From Pseudisothecium myosuroides (taxonomy: Eukaryota > Streptophyta > Bryopsida > Hypnales > Lembophyllaceae), in NCBI GenBank assembly GCA_951799445.1, contig OX637294.1:27181452-27245451 (forward strand): 64,000 nt of DNA, written 5' to 3'. This document shows positions 12,662-27,500 of the stretch, piece by piece. Below the pieces are notes generated by a model. It was given only the letters and a program-made list of their open reading frames with translations, was not told the origin of the DNA and ran no database searches. Numbering within the stretch: the stretch's first letter is position 1; each line of letters opens with the position of its first letter. The position numbers and the translations under genes were made by a program.

Positions 12662-13175
12662 TTGTTTGAAGATAAATGATTTTTAATTTTAATTTGGCCA
12701 CTTTGATTGATTATATAGTGGAAAATGTAATCTATATGATTGAAGAAAATCATTGTATTATTGGATTGAGTGAAGAATATTGCATGTATTGGCTCTAAAC
12801 AATCATTATTTGAAAAAATAGTGATCTCTATATATAATGATTTCTAAACTAAGTCAATATTTAGAAGTTTTATAATCAACAAGCAATGACATCATACTTA
12901 GTGGACTAATCAACAAGCAATGACATCATACTAAATGGACTAATCAACAAGCATTGAAATCCTCCAGATAAGAAAACTTTTATTGATTATTCATATACAA
13001 ATTGGAAAGAAAGTACACACCGTATGGTCTATAATAAAGCATTCAAAATTTGTTAACAAATCCTTCGTTGACGTAGTTTTGGCGAGCTTGTAAGCATGTA
13101 TAAATGAGTCCACTTGCCATTTTGCATATAGAACAATGGCCGCATTCTTTGTGGCATGCTCTCGTAGAGCTTTCT
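12662..13175. other. AT-rich spacer left of the CACTA element
   Basis: No gene is visible. The stretch contains the 34-bp tandem repeat at 12874-12961 and then ordinary AT-rich DNA up to the CACTA target duplication. Confidence 0.45.
12874..12961. repeat. 34-bp tandem repeat, about 2.6 copies
   Basis: Units starting AATCAACAAGCAATGACATC begin at 12874, 12908 and 12942. The first two differ at a few positions near their ends and the third is partial. Confidence 0.75.
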
Positions 13176-13178
13176 ATA
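13176..13178. repeat. Target site duplication ATA, left of the CACTA element
   Basis: ATA directly precedes CACTACAAG and is repeated at 30443-30445 right after CTTGTAGTG. Confidence 0.8.
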
Positions 13179-13183
13179 CACTA

Positions 13184-16100
13184 CAAGAGGTATGGGTGTA
13201 TTCAGTACGAGAGTTAAGCAGAAAAGTGCTGGAAACACCTTAAAATTGCTAGAAAGTCAGGCTAAGATGTTGAGAAGAGTACATTTAGTACTTACTGACT
13301 GGTTGTCTGACTTTTGGGTCGCCTCTGGTTGTGAAAGACCATTCAGACATAGATTTTTCAAGGAGGATGCATGAATATGACGTGGCACAGGCAGCAGCCT
13401 TTTTGGAAAAGTAAATACAGAATTCAGAGCCCGTCCTCATTCGCAGCTTCGTCCTGATTGGCGGGTCTTCTACCTCTAGTACTAGTCACTGTAGAACAAA
13501 AAGTATCACAAGTGGATGACAGTCATCATAACATGGATGATACTGAGTTCTGAGTGCGTACTCATTGGAATTTCTTTATAATTTTTGGGTCTTCAGGACG
13601 TCGAAGCTCTCTGTCTGCGATGGCGGAAGAGTTCCATTGCCAAATTTTGAGAACTTTACGTTCTATTAACCAAACAGAAAGACTGTAATATGTGCATAAC
13701 GAGTTTGTTCGAATGCAGTGGCAGAACGGCAAAAGGGTCTTTTACTCTGGAGATGCCTCGGATAATCATTGCATCCAAGATGTTCATATTACGCAAATCC
13801 TTTTCTTCAGTGACTGCACCCCCTCATAAGTGTGGGCACATTCTACAAATTTTCTCTTATCCTGGAATTCAGGTTCTCATGAATGTAGAATCAGAATAGA
13901 ACCTTGCACTCACAAAAATGTTAGAGGACCCCACAGTGTACGTAAGTGACAACTAAATCTTCATCTTCTGTTTTCCTTAACCTCCACAGCGCATCGTGCA
14001 TCCTGGTGAAATCGAAGCATTTCGTCTTGCCCGCAGCTCTGCTATCAGTACGGAATCCATGGCAAACATCAATGAAGGACCTCTCTCGAATGCATTCTAG
14101 AACTGACGGGGCATGTCGTACACAGTTAAGAAGGAAATCATCACTTCCTTTTTTTGATATGACGTGCCTCTAAAAAGTGAATGACTAATTCTAACATAAG
14201 TTTAGACAAACTTATGACAACTGCACACGACAATGCTGTCCACTGGCGCTCATCCTTCCTATACTTCAATGTCACGACATTGTGCCTTGGTCGCCTCCGT
14301 CTCTGGTTTCTGGCGATGCTGACGTCTGTTTTCCACCTCCGTGGTCGCCTGCACGTTCAGAACTTAGGACATTAGGAAGCAGTTACTAAGAAATTAACTG
14401 ACAGAAGCTTCGGGTACATTGTTCTAACGTATATAAAGTTTCTTTCCTCTCTCTCACTGAGCAAGTAAAACCACGAAGGGCCATACATAATCATATGTGG
14501 CTCCCTTTCCCCCATGACATTCATTTTCTTTTTAATAAAGCACGTTATCATGTGAATAATTATCAAACATCATTTACAACAACAAATGCCATGCACTGCA
14601 CGGAGGTCACTTCATGAAACACCTGACGAGGAGGTCCTCCCATAAATCCATATACACTTCCTCACTTGACGAATATTTTCACAAAAAATTCATTCATCCC
14701 GTCTGTTACGTGAAAAAACTGTTTCAACTTAAGAACACTTACTCTAAGAAGTGTCACTACGAACTCCTTCTGGAATACCTAATGAAGTTGTCCTCTTCTT
14801 TGTTAAAAACCAGGAATGCACTTATTTCACTCAGAAATATTCCAAAGACTAGTATTCCAAGAGCGTGTACGCAAAGAAAAAGAAATGAATATGACTCATT
14901 CTAACTAGACATGTCCCAAGTCCCCTTCAATAAGTCCGTAGCTGCTGTGTACGCCTCTTACCTCCACTTCTTCTGTACAAGTACTTCAGCTTCAAACAAG
15001 TTTCAGAAATCATTTTACCAACTTCGCATTCACAGGTTTCGCCGTCAATGAGTACAATTCCAGCCTTGTTCTTGGACTACAGAGGGCGTCCTCAAACATT
15101 ATAAGAGACAAGCATTCCGTGTCTGCAAAACGATAGAACACGATTCTTCTCCTTCTACCTTTCACACGTCGACATAGAAGAGAAGACCCAACGCTTCAGA
15201 ATTCTACTCGTGCTCACCACTGCACTTGTGGATTGAAAATGAAACATGAAAAAATTCAAATGGTATTCCATTCATTGAAGAATACTAACATTGCTGTGAG
15301 ACTGACCGTAAACCCTTTGAAGATGTCCACACTTCTGGGCAGTGCCCAGTCTTTCACAAGGAACGACCTTAACTCCTTCCAAACGTGCACGTGAAGACGT
15401 ACTCCTACACGTTAACAGAATTAGAGAATTTGTCATTCTTGACATACAATTTCTTACTGAATTAACATAGAATCTACCTTCACTGGTCACATATTTTCTC
15501 TGAAAACGCACACTTCAGCCTGACATTTCGTGAGTCTACCTGGAGACCACATTTATGATCGCAGCATCCACCAATTTCTGACGTTCCAGTTCAACAGCAA
15601 CTACTCCGAAGAATTTGTACTTCGTTATACTGAAGCCCTTATTGTAACTTGAATCTTTTTCTTCCATATTCTCTTATCCATGTTATCAGGCACCCAATGT
15701 AAAAAACAATCCCATTTTTGACAACTCATTTACAATGATGTTGATTCTCTCCTGACTACTCAGAAACTTTTTTTCCCATGACAACACACTTATAGAACGC
15801 TGCTGTGTCTCTGGAACAACTACATCCACTTCAAATTCAATGGAAAATCTGTATTTCAAATTATTTCATGAAATGCTACGGAAGCTCAGTAAAACTGCCG
15901 TACCTGAATTACTGTTCACTCATCGTCACCGCCTACGAACTGAAAAAAATACCCCGGCAGACAGAAGTAGTTTTCCACGACCAACGCCACAATGCACACC
16001 GTGTTTCGAAGGTATGGCGCTTAAATTTATTGGCTGAGACGATGGATCCTTCAACTGAACTTCCTACCGCTTTGGGCACTTCCTCCTACACACTTGTCAC

Positions 16101-17688
16101 AAATAAATCATAGAGGTCTGTCATGTACCCTTTCATTTCAGTTATTTTTGTTCCTGCTATTCTTCCTACTCATACCATCATTGCAAAATTTCTACGAATA
16201 CACATGCACACCTGTAGTATCGCTGCTGACGCAGAAATCCTAAGAAATGAACCAATTAAAACAATGCAACTCTGCACTAGACATGAACTGCTTCTGTAAC
16301 AACACATTCGTCCCCGCTGCGTTGTCCATGTGAACTTCTGTGAAGTTCATTTGATGACTTCTTTTCAACAAAGAGGTTCACATAATTTTATTTTCCTCTG
16401 ACAGACAACTTTCTACATCAACTGAGACGGTTTAATCTTTCATCGAAATTGGAGCTTCTACCGCACTTGACATTCTCGCCTAAAATTAATACTCTTGTCA
16501 TTCACATATTACCTTACAGTGGCTCACTTTGTCTATTTTCATCGACTGCACTCTTCCTCACGTTCGACCTGCCTCATGAAGGTTTCTCCCATTGGTCATG
16601 CACGATCACTTGCACAGTTCCAGCTCTGAAAATTATCTTCTGCATGTTTTATGGAATTCAGTATATCTTAATATTCCTTTCATTCCACTGTCAATTATGT
16701 CCTTCATTCTTCTCTAAAACTGAACTACTCTTTTCATTATAAAACGATACACTGCTCAAGTCACTCTCCGGTCACAAACTGCAAAGCATCAACCAAAACG
16801 TACACAACTCTACTACTATGCTTAACCACTGCACTTTTCAAGTAATGTGCTGTCCAAGTACGATACAACATACTTCCCAATGCTTCTCAACTTCTTAGTA
16901 GAAGTTACTGACAGCTTACCTGACAGATATTCCACAAAAAAAACTCCCACGAAATGAACTGTCAGCGGAGCAAAAATTTTCCCACACTCCGATGACTGTG
17001 GGTCATATCACACGAAAAAGAAGAGCTGCCACCATGACCAACGCCTTTTAATGCCTTTGTCAATTCCTGCCCTCTCTGTCACTTCGAGAACATGTATACA
17101 ACAACGAAAACATCAGCACTTATGGTCCACCGTTAATTCCTCAGAGGTCCTCACAAATTCGTTACTCAGCAAACACAGAATTCCAATTCAATACTGCTAA
17201 CCCTCATGCAACTACTTCACTTATAAATCTATATTTCCCTAACAGAAAATACAGCTTCTCCAGCTCTGCAAAGCAGTACCCCCGCCTTCCTAAACATTCA
17301 CTGAGTGAACCATGTAAAGACAGTAATGGCGTGCCCTACCCTGTCAACTCGAATTAAATGTAACAATGGTACCATCCGACTCTGTTGCAAGCTACTGTGA
17401 ATTACATCGCCTCTGAATCGAATGAGGGAATTTTCTTTCAATTGATAAATCTTTCACGAAATCTATAAACTCATTCACAGATGCTGAAGACTGTGCTACT
17501 CAATTTCATGTATTCTACAAAATCCCCACTACAGTCAGTGCCCACTACCATGAGCGTCCAGGTCAAATTACATACCTGAAAACTTATGCTCACTTTCCAT
17601 CCTGCACAAGAAGTACCGCCATCCTCCACAACAAACGGAACAGTGAAACTCATCACAACTGCAGCTACGACTACATATCCTGCCAAAA
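13184..17688. other. Left subterminal arm of the CACTA element, without genes
   Basis: About 4.5 kb between the left terminus and the 3' end of the transposase gene. The + strand is markedly richer in C than G (for example about 21 C to 9 G in 14221-14280). Short inverted motifs of the ACTTC/GAAGT type recur, for example at 16331-16349 (TGAACTTC-TGT-GAAGTTCA). Scattered open frames such as 15805-16113 show no domain. Such subterminal regions usually carry binding sites for the element's own DNA-binding protein. Confidence 0.5.
16331..16349. repeat. Subterminal palindrome TGAACTTC-TGT-GAAGTTCA
   Basis: A perfect 8-bp inverted repeat with a 3-bp spacer. A close relative occurs in the opposite arm of the CACTA element at 27842-27861 (GGAACTTCA-TG-TGAAGTTCC). 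A binding-site role is inference. Confidence 0.5.
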
Positions 17689-20600
17689 TTACTCATCATC
17701 TTCACCGAATTCAAGAAGCGTGTCATCATCGGATCCTTCTTCCTCTCGTCGCTGAGCCTCAAGCTGTACAGCTGCATCTGAAATGACAAAGTCCTCCTCT
17801 GTTATATGCTGGTCCAAAGTCTGACTGGTACCGCTGCCGTCCTCCGTTCTCCCTTCAGATGTGAATTCATGCGCGCTTTCCCCCAAGTACTCTTCATCCC
17901 TGTCTAACAGTGGAGCGGTTGCCTCCAACCCTCTTTCCTGATACTCCCGTATCGACCTAGGGTCTGTGTGTAGAACAGCAGACCAACCCGACTCTACTCC
18001 GCAGTCGGAAAAAAAAATTTGAGAAGCCTGCAGAGGAAACACGAAAGAATTGGCGGACCTTCGCATCAATCTACTTAGCTTCACTAAAGTAAAACCATAC
18101 TGGTCCTTTTTCACACACGCTGTCGCTCCTCTTGAAATTGGTTGCACCCAATCGCACAGAAGAAGTACTGGCTTCAGCCGCCCGTAATCAAGCTCAAGAA
18201 TTTCCTGAACCTTTCCGAAATATGTAACTGACCCTGAGATGAGATTGGTATCAGAAACACTGCTTCTCTGCAATGTTTCACAAGTAACGGTTACTCCCGA
18301 GTCTGATGTCACTAAATTAACTTCTGCATCACATACACGAAATTGTTTTCCAAAGGCTTTCATTGACTTGAAGGACTTCACTCTCAACCTGGGAGGCATG
18401 GACAAATCAACTACATTGTCCGTGAATGAATCATTCCCTGCCTGTACCAAATTGAACAACCAGTGCGCAAACTCTGGAATGGCATTCAATTCAATTGGAT
18501 ATTCTAGACGCCGTCTTTGCCTTGGAGGAACTCCCCGTCTGTAGGAGGCTCTGGCGGTCGTTCTCTCCGACAACAAACGCCTATGAGTTCTGCGTCACAC
18601 TCATCAACAGAAACTGTGCGTTAAATTTTTTTCTCTCTAATAACATGCTATCCTGACATTCGGATGAATTAACTTTAACTTCAGTAGTACATGAAAAAAA
18701 CTGTCAAGGCAGTCTTCTGAAGCACCGAACATTCATACCAGTGAAGTAAATCGACATATGAGGATTCGGACTGGTAAAAACTCACTCTCTTAAGTCTTCA
18801 AGGCAGCTGGAGTTGTTCAAAACACAAGAATGCGCCCATTCGCACTCTTCTTTGGAAAGAGTACGCATCCGGAACGCTGAACAGAGCAACTCTCCACTAT
18901 CTCCAATTTCCTCTTCGGCATCCCATACTCTCTTTCCCGTCGACTCGTACTCCAAGATGTACTCCGTTGATAGACCAAGGGCAACCTCCATTGCGGTTCC
19001 AGTAGCCATGCATCCTTCTGGTCTTGCCTTGTTTCGTACATATGATTTCATATACTTCATATACCTCTCCAAGGGGTACATCCAACGAGTATGGATTGGA
19101 CCGCACAAGTGTAGCTCCTCAACCAAGTGGACGGGCAAGTGCGACATGGGATCAAAAAATGATGGAGGAAAATCCCGTTCTGACAAGCACAAGGCGATCG
19201 CCACTTCTTCATTAATAGACTCCATCTGCGATGGACACAACGTCTTCAAACACATCTTCTGAAAAACAAGGCTCAAATGCAGGATACCTTTCATAACCCG
19301 GTCCGGCAGCAAGCCACGGAGACAGACAGGTAGAACTTGTTGTAGAAGAACATGGTAATCGTGGCTCTTCAAGCCATGCAATGTTCCATTATCATCAATC
19401 TTGGACTTCAGATTTGACATGTAACTTGTCGGAGTTTTCAAGTTCCTGAGTCTATGAATGAGCGTTCTTTTACTCTTTGTAGACAGAACATAAGGAGCTT
19501 TTGGAACGTGGTATCCTGTTAAGGGGGGCTTCGCATTCTTAATATGCAACGACTTCTTACAGTTTGTCTCCTTCATGTCAATCCGAACTGCTGGACTGTC
19601 CTTCAATCCAAGCAACGTCATCAGAAGATTCTCTGCAATGTTTTTCTCGCAATGCATTACATCAAGTACATGCCTCACGAGAAGTTTCTGTGCATAAACA
19701 AAACAGAAAACAAGGGTTATTAATTTACTTAAACAAAGCAGTCACTTACAAACTTTCAGAGGGAAAATTCTAAAACTATGAACAGGGCAATCGTTGCATA
19801 CAACATTACTTGCAGTGGAGTGGTTTCATGAGAAAAAGACATTCTCAAAACAACATGATTAGATATAAGCAAATAAGGCCCTTACATCCCAATAAGGTAG
19901 AGTAAACAACACTGAATGGCGTTTCACACCATTTCGTTTAACCGGGTCACTTTCACTGCCAGCACTTCCACCTGCTCGTAGCCACCTCTCTCGTGCTTGA
20001 CCTCTCCGTCGATGATCTGAACCCTTCACTCTAGAAGGCTTACAACCATGCTCTTCTTTGCCATTGAAGGCGTCTGTCATAAATCTGAACGGATGGTCAC
20101 GTGGCAAATAACGGCGGTGGCCCTGAAAAATATTTTTCCTCAAACTCCTGGAGTACCTAGAATGAACGTTTGGACCGCAAATTGGGCACCCTTGATAGCC
20201 TTTCGTTGCACATCCAGAAATCAATCCATATGCAGGGTAATCATGAATAGTCCAAAGTAGCATACCCCGCAATGTGAAGTTGCTCGGATGTGCGGTATCA
20301 GACATATCCACTGCTGGAACACCATTCCATAGCAACATCAACTCGTCCACAAATGGTTCTAAATAAACGTCTACGTTTGATGACTTCACGGACTCCTTGC
20401 CAGGAATCAGAAGCGACAGCATTACAAAAAACCGTTTAGTGACCATCCAACCAGGTAAGTTATAATTTAAAAGGAAAACCGGCCATGTAGAATGCCTTGT
20501 TGACTTATCAGCAAAGGGATTCATGCCATCAAGAGCTAAACCCAATTTTATATTCCTGCCCTCCTCAGAAAACGCTCTATCAATGTTCTTAACTTCTTTC

Positions 20601-23398
20601 CAAGCAGGGCTATCAAGAACGGAGCGCATCTTCCCATCAGTGGATGCATTCGTCTCATGCCATCTCATAAGGGTAGCTATATCACGACAACGGTACATTC
20701 GAAGCAGTCTCGGAATTAGAGGAAAATGCCTCAATACTTTCATGGGAATGGATGTGCTTCCCACTACATATCTGGAGGATTTACAATGGGGACATTCTGA
20801 AAGATTTGCTCTATCTTTCCAGAACAGAACACAACCGTTTTGACAAGCATGGATGGTAGAGAATGAAAGCCCCAGTCGATCGATTAGTGACCGTGCTTCA
20901 TGGCGAGTGCGTGGTAGCTCGTTTGAGGGAGGTAGGACATCCAATCTCAAGAAGGATAACAACTCATCCATGAATGAATTGCTGACGTTATGTAAATGCG
21001 CTAAATTCATTAGCACAAGTACACAAGCTAGAGTAGAGATTTTGGAACCCTGGAACAGAGGTACCTGACTTTCTTTCAACCAATCCTCCATGTCTGTGTT
21101 GTCAGCGTCGCCACCCACCTCCGCTGAATTACCATTGCCTTCTTCGTCTATGTCGTCATGAATAGGAAAGGTGTGTCGTCGGTCATCAACTCTCTGGAAC
21201 CATTCCGCAGTTAGCCTCTGGAAGTCAAAACTTTCGTCAAAGTTTTCTTCAGTTGGAACTTGTGCATCTTCTTCCACAGGAGTTGCCACATCTCTTCCTC
21301 CAACAAAGTTTAGGTTCTCAGCATCTGCGTCCTCAGGCTGCAGGAAGTGCCAATGCCACAGTCAGTGACAAAAACAGATGCATACTGATTGTCGAAGATA
21401 AGAAGGCACACAGAAGCCCAGAAAGGAATTCAGTGGAAGCATTAGCCCGTTGGACAAATTTCTGATCTCCTTCTTTTCTTTTACCTGTTATTGCCGTGTA
21501 ATCTTTACTGGAAAGTCAGTGTACGTGATTCCATTAACAGAGCGATAACACAGAAATCTTTGAAATTCATTTTGCTGAAGGAAATTCAGAAATATTAAAG
21601 CATCAAAATATGACCACCGAAAACTCAAGTCACAGACATAGCGAGAATGGATCTCTGAATACAGAAATATACAGTTCAGGGAATGGACATTATGAAATTT
21701 GGAAATCCTTATTTCAGCAGCATAATGGTACATGACGATAATATGAGGTGTTACGAAACAATCAGCAACAAAAATCAAGAGTAAAAGGAGTGGCAGGCTA
21801 ACATGTTGATCTTAGCGTTTACAGAGTGAAGGCTAGTACGTTTATTCTAACCAGAGCTTAGCACATGAGAAGCTGGAACTCTTTAGTGCTGTGGAAATTG
21901 TACCTCACATTTAGCTTAGCAGAGCTTCAATTTAACGTCGATTAGAATTGGGTGTTATCGAAGAAAGGTAGAAAGAAAATCTAGTTTGAAATTAGTCAAG
22001 TCATTCACATTGAATCCATACTCATTTGTTAGCTCCTCGAATTTTAACAGTTCTCTGCGACCACTTGTAGGCTACTGGGCAAGGAACCTCAAAACAATTA
22101 TTGTCACCTCAGAACAGACGTACTAATCACACATTTGCACTGCTTGTTGGAATGTGTTCTGAGTTATTTCTGTAAGTCTGTTTTATTTCTTTGCACTAAA
22201 AACCTGTTAACAACTTTGATGATTTTCTAAATGGCTAGCCGATGGACAATATCAGAGTAAGAGAAAGAGTTTCATGTATACCTTTAGAAAGCCAATTTCT
22301 CACACGGTATTCACAAGAATTTGCAGTCGAGAATAACAAGAAACGACAGTACTCTTAAACAGTTCGGTGAAATGTGTTATTCTGAAGTCCTTCTTCCATA
22401 GGTTAACTTTCAAATGCCTGTCCAATGCGTGCACCAGAATTCAGCAGTGGATCTGAAGTGGACGACATCACTTGTGAAGGAGACGGTCCTTTTAGAAGAA
22501 GATAATATTCAAATCCTTTACCCGTGAAACAGAGTACTCCATTGAAAACCCTAGAAACAAACGAACCGGATAATTTGAATCTTCAGTACCGTAATATCAG
22601 GTATCAGTAGCAACTGCTCTATATTTTGGTGACGTTGCGATTTACATGTTTCAATTACTTTTAAAACTGTAATCCTCTTACGCAGTTTCTGAATTCATTC
22701 GATGGTCACATTTGTTGTACCCATAAAAAAGAAGGCTGAGAGCACCCTACCTTCTTCGGAATTTCAGGTTTAGCATTGGACTATTGGAGAGTCAATAATT
22801 TTTTCAACAAACATTGTAGAAGATTTCATGTTGGATTGCCCATTACCTAGGACGAGGTCTCCACCTTGTTTCTTGACGGTTAGGGAGACGGGATACAATG
22901 TACACTTGCTAGAAGTTCACCTTCAATGGAGTAGGAAATCAGGCTACAGAGATTAACGTTTCTAGCTTACATTAATTAGGCGCTCAGCAATCATGCTATG
23001 CATTCAGTCGCTTCACTACGGTTGAGGAACATGACGAGTACCCTAGCTGCGCTTTTGATACAATAGCAATTACAGACATTACTAGGGTTTTGAGAGTACC
23101 ATGGACTGCAATGCGGACGCAAGACAGGGATACTAACCTTTCTAAAAATTGGCAAGAGGAAAGAGGACAGAAAAGCACTTACAAGCATTGAATGCTCAAG
23201 ATTTGGATCTCGTCCGTGGCGTCGCAAGTGCGCTTCAATACTAGAGCGAAGAATTGGACGACCTCCGCCCTTGCAGTCGTTGCAGGGACATTTGTAACTT
23301 CCAAGTAATCTTTCATTCGCACGGGATCGTTCAAGAGCGTTCAAAGTATTTGCGAGAAGGGAGAATCTCGCGTCCGTGCTGCCACTGGTCTCCTCCAT
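17689..23398 (-). CDS. TNP2: CACTA transposase (TNP2 type), four exons, apparently intact
   Basis: Exons, reading down the minus strand: 23398 to about 23183, 21337-19886, 19687-18786 and 18589-17689. Every junction keeps frame, giving about 1156 residues. Domains in order: a transposase-associated zinc-binding region (CPCNDCKGGG and HLRRHGRDP, residues about 37-65); TNP2 core (about 200-560) with LALDGMNPF, DYPAYGLISGCATKGYQGCP and, across an exon junction, YWDKLLVRHVLDVMHCEKN; DUF4218 (about 630-780); and DUF4216 (about 930-1030) with GATACVKKDQYGF. The Asp in LDGMNPF, the Asp in HDYPAYG and the Glu in HCEKN are the likely DDE triad. The C-terminus is acidic (LLEFGEDDE). It should cut and rejoin the element at its CACTA ends in the nucleus. 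No premature stop or frameshift was found. Intron 1 is about 1.85 kb. The exon 1 border may be off by one base. Confidence 0.88.
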
Positions 23399-24596
23399 TT
23401 TGTTGATTACAATGTCGAATTAGGGCAACTGGGTTTGTTGTGTGACAAAGGACGAAGTGAAGATAGGGTTTTATTACAGCAGAAGCGCCCTCTTGTACGC
23501 AGGTTGCGAAGAAAGATACCCAGCGCCGCAGCTTCTTTCAGCCTTTGTCTTCATCTGGTATTTCTTTTCTTTATTAAATTCAAGGACGTCCAGTATATTC
23601 TGTCAGCCACAAATGGCTTCTCGGTTTTCGAGGTAAATTTTGTTGAGCGGGGGTGGGTCTTCTACTGTGACTTGTGAACAGAAGTCTTCTGTTCATTGTA
23701 AGCGTCGAGTCCATCGTAAGATAGAACTAGGCTGCTGTTTCATGCTACCTTGCTTGAGGACGGGAATCTAGTGAATTGAAAATGTTTTCCAGAGTTCTAT
23801 GAAGAGAAATCATACTTTTGTGTTTGTACTTTTCGTCGTTGGAGAGATGGGGCCATTTTTAAAGGAGGTGGGCTGACCTTGCAGGGAAAGGATCTCCGTG
23901 AATGAGCTAGAATTGAATTTCAGTGTGCAGGGAATGATTTAGACGTCGATAGTATGGGATCAAACAAATAGTGCAATCAGTATGAGGAGAAGCGGAATGA
24001 GAACGTCGAGAGAAACCGGAATGTAATGCGGAATCTTGGGTTGCTTCCTTGCAGGTAAACTTATTATTTGCTACAGGGAAATACCGCATGTGGAATGAGA
24101 GTATGCACAGTTCAAGGTCACAAGTGCAAGTTGCATTCAGTTTCTTGTAATTGAAGTTGTCAGCAGTCGGTTTATCTTTGAGACTTATGTTTCCGGGTTG
24201 CATTTGCCGAAGAAGGGGAGGTTTATTATTATTAAGTGACTATTGTTTGAAATTCTCAGAAATGTTCCGCGCAACCTATTATAGACCATCAGGGTGTGTG
24301 GCAGAATTTTGTTTGAATTGTGAGTGTAATTAAATTTTTTTGTCCTCTCGGGAAAACCCTGTTCATGTGGAAATTGAGTAAAAGTTCAAGTGAAGTTCAT
24401 ATGTTCTACCATGGAAGATGGAAGAATTGAGCTGCGCTCATTTCCTGTCCTTCACATGCAGCCGCCCTTGTCGTAGCAATGAACCGTGTTCTTCTTGTGA
24501 ACGTGGTTAAAAATAGACATGTTGTCTCAGCGTAGTAGGCACTCAATGACGGTGAATTGTGTTCATTGAGGTGGCATATTCCAGATTATTTGTAGG
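23399..24596. promoter_or_regulatory. Divergent intergenic region between the two CACTA genes
   Basis: This stretch of about 1.2 kb separates the two oppositely oriented genes, so it should hold both promoters. No exon is supported. The sign of the GC skew changes near this region. No TATA box or operator stands out. Confidence 0.5.
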
Positions 24597-27500
24597 ATGG
24601 AAGAAGATGAGGACGCTTTGTGAAACTGACGTGTCAAAGAATGTTGACTTAAGCAGCGCGCATTAATTGTGAATGACTGCGTTAGCGTGAATAGTTACCG
24701 GATTTTATAATTGAAGTAACGATTATGCAAGACCCACGTCTTCCTTGACAGTGTACTCTACTGTTGCGTAGGTCCGAGAATGAACAGGACCTGCATTCGT
24801 CTCGCAGCCAGAGGACTAGGAGGAAAGTAGTGAGCCTCAACAACGAGCCCCGTCGAAGCACAAGGTTGGCTGCATTAACGAAGACATCTGTGCTGTGTGG
24901 AGACTGCACAGTGAAAGGAAGTCCCCCATTGACCTCGAGGCGGTTCACGTCGACGACAACGTCAACACAATCCAGAATCCTGAAGAAGCAGGGAGCGGGG
25001 GAGGAGGTCAGTTTGTGTCCATAATTTATTGTAAGGCTTGCTCTGTTTTTTTGCAAAGTGACTATGACTTTCGAAGTAGATGGTCTTTTTCTTCATGGAC
25101 CTTTCGACATTGAACAGAGAATAATTCATGTGGCAGGTATTATCAAGCAAGAAAGAAATGGATCATAAGGACAACACAGATGATTCGTCGACGGACGCTT
25201 CAGTTGAAAGCTTGTATGCAGTGGAAGTGGACTTCGGTGGAACCCAAAGTGCTAACAACAGTGTGTTGACGCCGGAGTCAGATGCACTAAAGGTCGGTAC
25301 CTCGTCCAATACAGTGAGTGTGGACTCCGACATGAGCGCTTACTTGGCAACTGCTTTTGGCAATCAGCTGCAGGAACTAGTCAGGCTTGCTTTAATGCAA
25401 TCCACGGCGGCGTTAGCTTGTCCTCCACCTGCTGTCATGTCTAAGTTTCAGGACCTTCCGACAGAGAATGAGGCAGTGACGATGGACGGAAGTAGTGGTC
25501 AGAAGACATGGAGTCAACGCATTTACAACGTCGTCACAGCCAAAGAGAAGAGGAGGAGTCGCATGACCAGGACCTCAGCGGGAGAGGCATCAGATTCACA
25601 GGAAGACTTTGTGGTTCCAGAGAACGAGAGCTCACAGCAAAGGTCGGTGAGGGCGCGGAGGTTGAACTGTTTCAGAGTGAAGAGGGCTAAAGATCTAACG
25701 AGTAACCGAAAGGCATCGAAGAAGCTGCCTTACGTCATACATGTGGATGGTATGGCCAAAGCCCAAGGAATCCACAAACACGTCTGGCGTGCTGCTTTGC
25801 GAGGTCAGTGTGGGCGTCTTGATCCGACAAAGAATAATATCAAACGTCACCCGAAGCATGTGATAGATAGTATTTGGCACGCTTTAGAGAAAGAATGGGA
25901 GTTTGAGGGTTTTGCACACCGGGCGAGGGAGATGTTCGAAAAGTCGGTCACGAAATTGATGAGGAATAGGAAGATGCAGCTCAAATACAAGTCCAAGAAA
26001 CGTGCTGAAGGGAAAAAACCAGACGATGTCAGCAAGGGTCACTGGTCAAAAATTGTAGATATAACGGATACAAAGACTGACGACAGTATAGCAACAAGTA
26101 GCAAAGGCGCAGCATGGAAAGGAAAAGCCATAGTGGATGCAGCTGACAAAGAGAGCGACGACGGAGCTTCGGACCAGCAGGTACGTTTACTGTTGTGGAT
26201 ACTGATATAAGGTTAATGACTTCAACTGTAGTCAATTTTCATATGTAAGTTCACAATTCTGAGAGTTCTATTACACATGTATCCAAATTTTTATACTTAC
26301 TTTTATTTTAGAGGAAAAGGAATGGTAGGTGTATGTTTTGGTAGTGATATCATGTCCATGGTCCTTGACTTACACAAGTGTTAATGCATTTGTTCACGAG
26401 GATCGTGCAAATAGTATGAGGCCCACATGTGCTGTTACAGTGAAGTAGGGTATGTGTGCTTAAATAAATAAATGCTTGAAGCTCCAGCACCATGTGATCT
26501 TCATTTTGTGCTCCACGAAGGGAGAGATATCGGGAAGTCGGGTTCACGAATTTACTGTTGTGGCAGGATATCGATCAATTCCCTGAGACTTGTAGTCCGA
26601 GGAGTCCTCCTGAACGAATTCAATCATTTGCGGTCGAGGCAGACGATGTCGATTCCCGAATTTGCAGTTTAAAGGAGGAATTGATGAGGCTTCAAAAATC
26701 TCAAAAAGTAACGCTCTGTCGAGATATATATTGACTTTGTGTCTTATTATTTTGAAGTTGTTGATGTTGTTGTTCATCATGGAGGATGATGTCTATAATT
26801 CGGAAATTGTATTTGAAGTTTTGTAGTAAGAAAAAGTGCAATCATGGTGGGGAAGTGTTCGCAAGCGGTGGGTATTCTATATTGCTTCATGACAAGAATG
26901 TACTGTTCTTCGAAATGCATGTATGGGGGAAGGATTTCAAATCATTGAACAATGTTTTCGAAGATTTTAAAGAAATTCGGTTTGCCTGATTGCTTCTCTC
27001 TGTGAAAATGTAGCTTCGGTTCCAACTGGACGGCGGTGCTGGATCTGGCGGAATGAAAAGCGCGGTGGAAATGGATGTTGTCAATACGGTAGACGAAGGT
27101 ATGTGATGTGGTTGATATCGGATGTGAGGAAGTCGATTGCACCTGCTGAATCTGTAAAGCTCTGTTGGACATGAGTGTGTGCTAATTTACTTGGAAAAGA
27201 GTATGTGAGTTTTTTTTGTAAGGAAGCAATTAGGTCGAGTTTCATGAGAAAATGAATAACAGATAAACTATTTGTTTCTTTGAAGACATAAAGGAAGTGA
27301 GTAGTCACTATCATTGCACGTTTGGTGGTTTATTGCAGAATGCAGAAGTCCGTCTACTAATTGGAGGAGGGTGTTACCTTGTGAATGTTCAGCGTCCGCT
27401 GTGTAAAAAACGCAGAAGTGCAGAGAGTGCCACGTAAATTATAACAATAGCTGTTATTTTAGAACGAAAAGATAAAATGAGGAAGAGTCGTAATTTACTA

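Noticed and set aside
13184..17688. Captured host gene fragments in the CACTA left arm
   Set aside because: I looked for conserved motifs in the open frames (for example 15805-16113 and 16449-16742) and found none. The frames are short and lack splice support.
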